Source of the DNA: Synechococcaceae bacterium WB8_1B_136
GTDB lineage: Bacteria; Cyanobacteriota; Cyanobacteriia; PCC-6307; Cyanobiaceae
Assembly (NCBI GenBank): GCA_010029175.1
Contig: RGNC01000048.1
Span: 1-12,745 of the forward strand
Reading direction: 5' to 3'
DNA: 12,745 nucleotides
In this document: piece by piece, positions 11,040 to 12,745 of the stretch
Layout of the letters: every line of letters begins with the position of its first letter
How positions within the stretch are numbered: position 1 is the stretch's first letter
The notes under the pieces: model-generated
Seen by the model: only the letters and a program-made list of their open reading frames with translations
Told to the model about the DNA's origin: nothing
Databases searched by the model: none
Program-made: the position numbers and the translations under genes

Positions 11040-12745
11040 CTACGGGTGCACAGCCCTGGTGGCAAGGCGGGCCAGGGCCCGGGCCATGCCATCGCGGCTG
11101 GCCAACCCCTGCAGGGCAGCCACGGGCAGCCCCGTGCTGGGAACACCCACCGGCAGTTTCGGCAGGGCTGGATCCTCCAGCCGGAACACCGGCAACTGGC
11201 GCAGGCCATTCGGACTGAGCTGATCCTCCAGCTGCGACAGGCTCGCGCCGCTGCTGAGCCACACCAGCTCTGAGCGGCGGCAGTCGGCGAGGGGCAGGCT
11301 CGGGGTGCCCGCCGTGAGCCCGCGCTGCAGATCCGCCAGGCTCACCAGGCCGATCACCCAGTCGTCGTCCTCCACGATCAGACAGTGGCCATGGGCCTCC
11401 AGCAGCTGGGCCAGGGCCGATTCCGCCGGGGTGTTGCCAGGCAACACCAGGGGTGCCTCGGGCTCCATGGCTTCCGCCACCGAGAGGGCTGCCAACTGGT
11501 TGCGGCGCTGCTCCTCGAGGGGGTCGGGCCCCAGCAGGCCAGGATCGGCCAGGCCCTGCCAGCGCTCCACCAGGGCTGCGCTCAGACCCGCCGCCGCCAT
11601 CAGCGGCAGCACGATGCGGATGTCGCGGGTGAGTTCAAACAGCAGCAGCAGGGCCGTGAGCGGCGCCCGGGCACTGCCGGCGAGCACCGCCGCCATGCCC
11701 ACCATGGCGTAGGCCGGCGGTTCCGCCACCGGCAGCTGAAAGCCGCTCTCCCCCAGGATCTGGCCATACACATTGCCCAGCACCGCCCCCAGAAACAGCG
11801 ATGGAGCGAACCCCCCGCCCACAAAGCCGGTGGCGCTGCTGAGGCCCGTGGCCAACAGCTTCACCCCCAGCAGGGCCAGCAGGGTGGTAAGGGCAATGCC
11901 GCCATCGCGCCCCAGCAGGGCTTCAATCGTGTCGTACCCCACGCCAAGCACCTGGGGAAAGCCCAGGGCCATCAGGCCCACCGCCAGCCCACCGAGGGCG
12001 GTGAGCAACCAGGCGGGAACACGGCCCAGCGCCCGCTGCACCGGCCCGCTGCGCCCCGCCGACAGCAGCGCCACCAGCGCCCAACTCATCAGGCTGGCCA
12101 CCAGCCCCAGCCCCAGGTAGAGGGGCAGCTCCAACGGTGAGCGCACCTCGTAGGCCGGCAGGCGGAAGATCGGTTCATCGCCCAGGAACAGCTGGGTCAC
12201 CAGCTCTGAAGCCACCGCCGCCACCAGCACGGCCCGCACGCTCGGGCGGCCTGGAATCGTGCTGTAGCTGCCTTCAAAGGCGAAGAACACGCCGGCAATC
12301 GGCGCCTTGAAGCCCGCCGCCAGGCCCGCTGCCACGCCGGCCGCCACCAGGGCCTTCTGGCTGCTGGGGGCCAGGCCACCGCGGCTGCCCACCCACAGGC
12401 CGATGTTGCCGCCGCTCTCCACGCTGGGGCCCTCAGGCCCGAGTGATGCTCCGCTGCCCAGGCTGAGGGAGGCCGCCAGCAACCGGGCAAAGGGCAGTCG
12501 CGGGGCGGCCTGCACCGCGCCATCGGCCATGGCCATCAGGCTGGGCAGGCTGGGGCCCAGATCGCGGGCCAGCACCCGCAGCAGCCCCACCGCCAGCCCC
12601 CCCACCACGGGCACCAGCACCACGGGCCAGGAGGCCAGCCAGGCGGGCACCGGTTCCCCCGGCAGGGGAATGGGCTCGGGGGGGGCCGGCGGGGCCGGCA
12701 GGAATCCCAGTCCCCCCAGGCCGATCTGCAGCAGGGCCTTGAGGG
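11040..12745 (-). CDS. ClC-family anion channel or antiporter with C-terminal CBS pair, N-terminus beyond the window
   Basis: ClC proteins move chloride or other anions across membranes as dimers, either as channels or as H+ antiporters. The frame is open to the window edge, so the apparent GTG at 12650 is probably internal. Residue numbers below count from that codon. Family features: GPEGP (71-75) with the external gating glutamate at 73, followed by GGNIG; KAPIAGVFFAFEGSY (115-129); GFVGGGFAPSLFLGAVLGN (275-293) for the second anion-binding helix; and about ten membrane helices to residue 360. A CBS domain follows (about 390-446), with a degenerate second one (about 460-535). The helix D motif normally GSGIP reads GPSLP (32-36). 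The internal glutamate position reads Gly127. Both changes leave chloride specificity and proton coupling uncertain. Confidence 0.9.
   Translation of the reverse strand, partial: LKALLQIGLGGLGFLPAPPAPPEPIPLPGEPVPAWLASWPVVLVPVVGGLAVGLLRVLARDLGPSLPSLMAMADGAVQAAPRLPFARLLAASLSLGSGASLGPEGPSVESGGNIGLWVGSRGGLAPSSQKALVAAGVAAGLAAGFKAPIAGVFFAFEGSYSTIPGRPSVRAVLVAAVASELVTQLFLGDEPIFRLPAYEVRSPLELPLYLGLGLVASLMSWALVALLSAGRSGPVQRALGRVPAWLLTALGGLAVGLMALGFPQVLGVGYDTIEALLGRDGGIALTTLLALLGVKLLATGLSSATGFVGGGFAPSLFLGAVLGNVYGQILGESGFQLPVAEPPAYAMVGMAAVLAGSARAPLTALLLLFELTRDIRIVLPLMAAAGLSAALVERWQGLADPGLLGPDPLEEQRRNQLAALSVAEAMEPEAPLVLPGNTPAESALAQLLEAHGHCLIVEDDDWVIGLVSLADLQRGLTAGTPSLPLADCRRSELVWLSSGASLSQLEDQLSPNGLRQLPVFRLEDPALPKLPVGVPSTGLPVAALQGLASRDGMARALARLATRAVHP

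Noticed and set aside
11385..12140. 251-aa plus-strand frame opposite the ClC gene
   Set aside because: Gln/His/Arg-rich shadow translation; the minus strand shows ClC motifs throughout.
1..12745. CRISPR array, tRNA, rRNA, intact insertion sequence or replication origin
   Set aside because: No regularly spaced repeats, no cloverleaf-like or rRNA-like segment, no full-length transposase with terminal repeats, and no cluster of DnaA-like boxes was seen on reading.

Overview
The window looks like chromosomal DNA of a GC-rich picocyanobacterium of the Synechococcus/Cyanobium type. That is inferred from high GC with G/C-dominated third codon positions, several GCGATCGC (HIP1) octamers (1086-1093, 2429-2436, 5476-5483), weak or absent Shine-Dalgarno sequences, tight packing, and the M32 carboxypeptidase - ppa order that I associate with this group. 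No rRNA, tRNA, CRISPR or intact insertion sequence was found.

Layout. 1-185: the N-terminal part of a pterin-4a-carbinolamine dehydratase on the minus strand. 274-663: a secreted Gly/Tyr-rich protein split by one in-frame amber codon. 815-1400: two small hypothetical genes. 1401-1947: a gene-free stretch holding several short perfect palindromes. 1948-4399: a double-PAS protein and an MscS-type mechanosensitive channel, head to head, with start codons that overlap or nearly touch. 4489-4704: a small membrane protein.

4727-8115 is a continuous minus-strand block. It starts with a DUF433 antitoxin / DUF5615 PIN-like toxin pair, continues with a small membrane protein, a Nudix hydrolase and a YgiD/DODA-type class III extradiol dioxygenase, and ends with a PrlF-YhaV toxin-antitoxin pair. 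A 16-bp palindrome upstream of prlF is a good candidate operator. Two unrelated toxin-antitoxin modules bracketing three metabolic or membrane genes is the most accessory-looking part of the window.

8208-11016 is plus-strand core metabolism: M32 metallocarboxypeptidase, family I inorganic pyrophosphatase followed by a strong intrinsic terminator, and a secreted L,D-transpeptidase. 11040-12745 is a convergent minus-strand ClC anion transporter with a C-terminal CBS pair, cut by the window end. It has unusual residues at the anion-selectivity and internal proton-glutamate positions.

I found no wholly new multi-gene system. The best leads are the TA-bracketed block, the PAS/MscS divergent pair, the amber-interrupted secreted protein and the atypical ClC.
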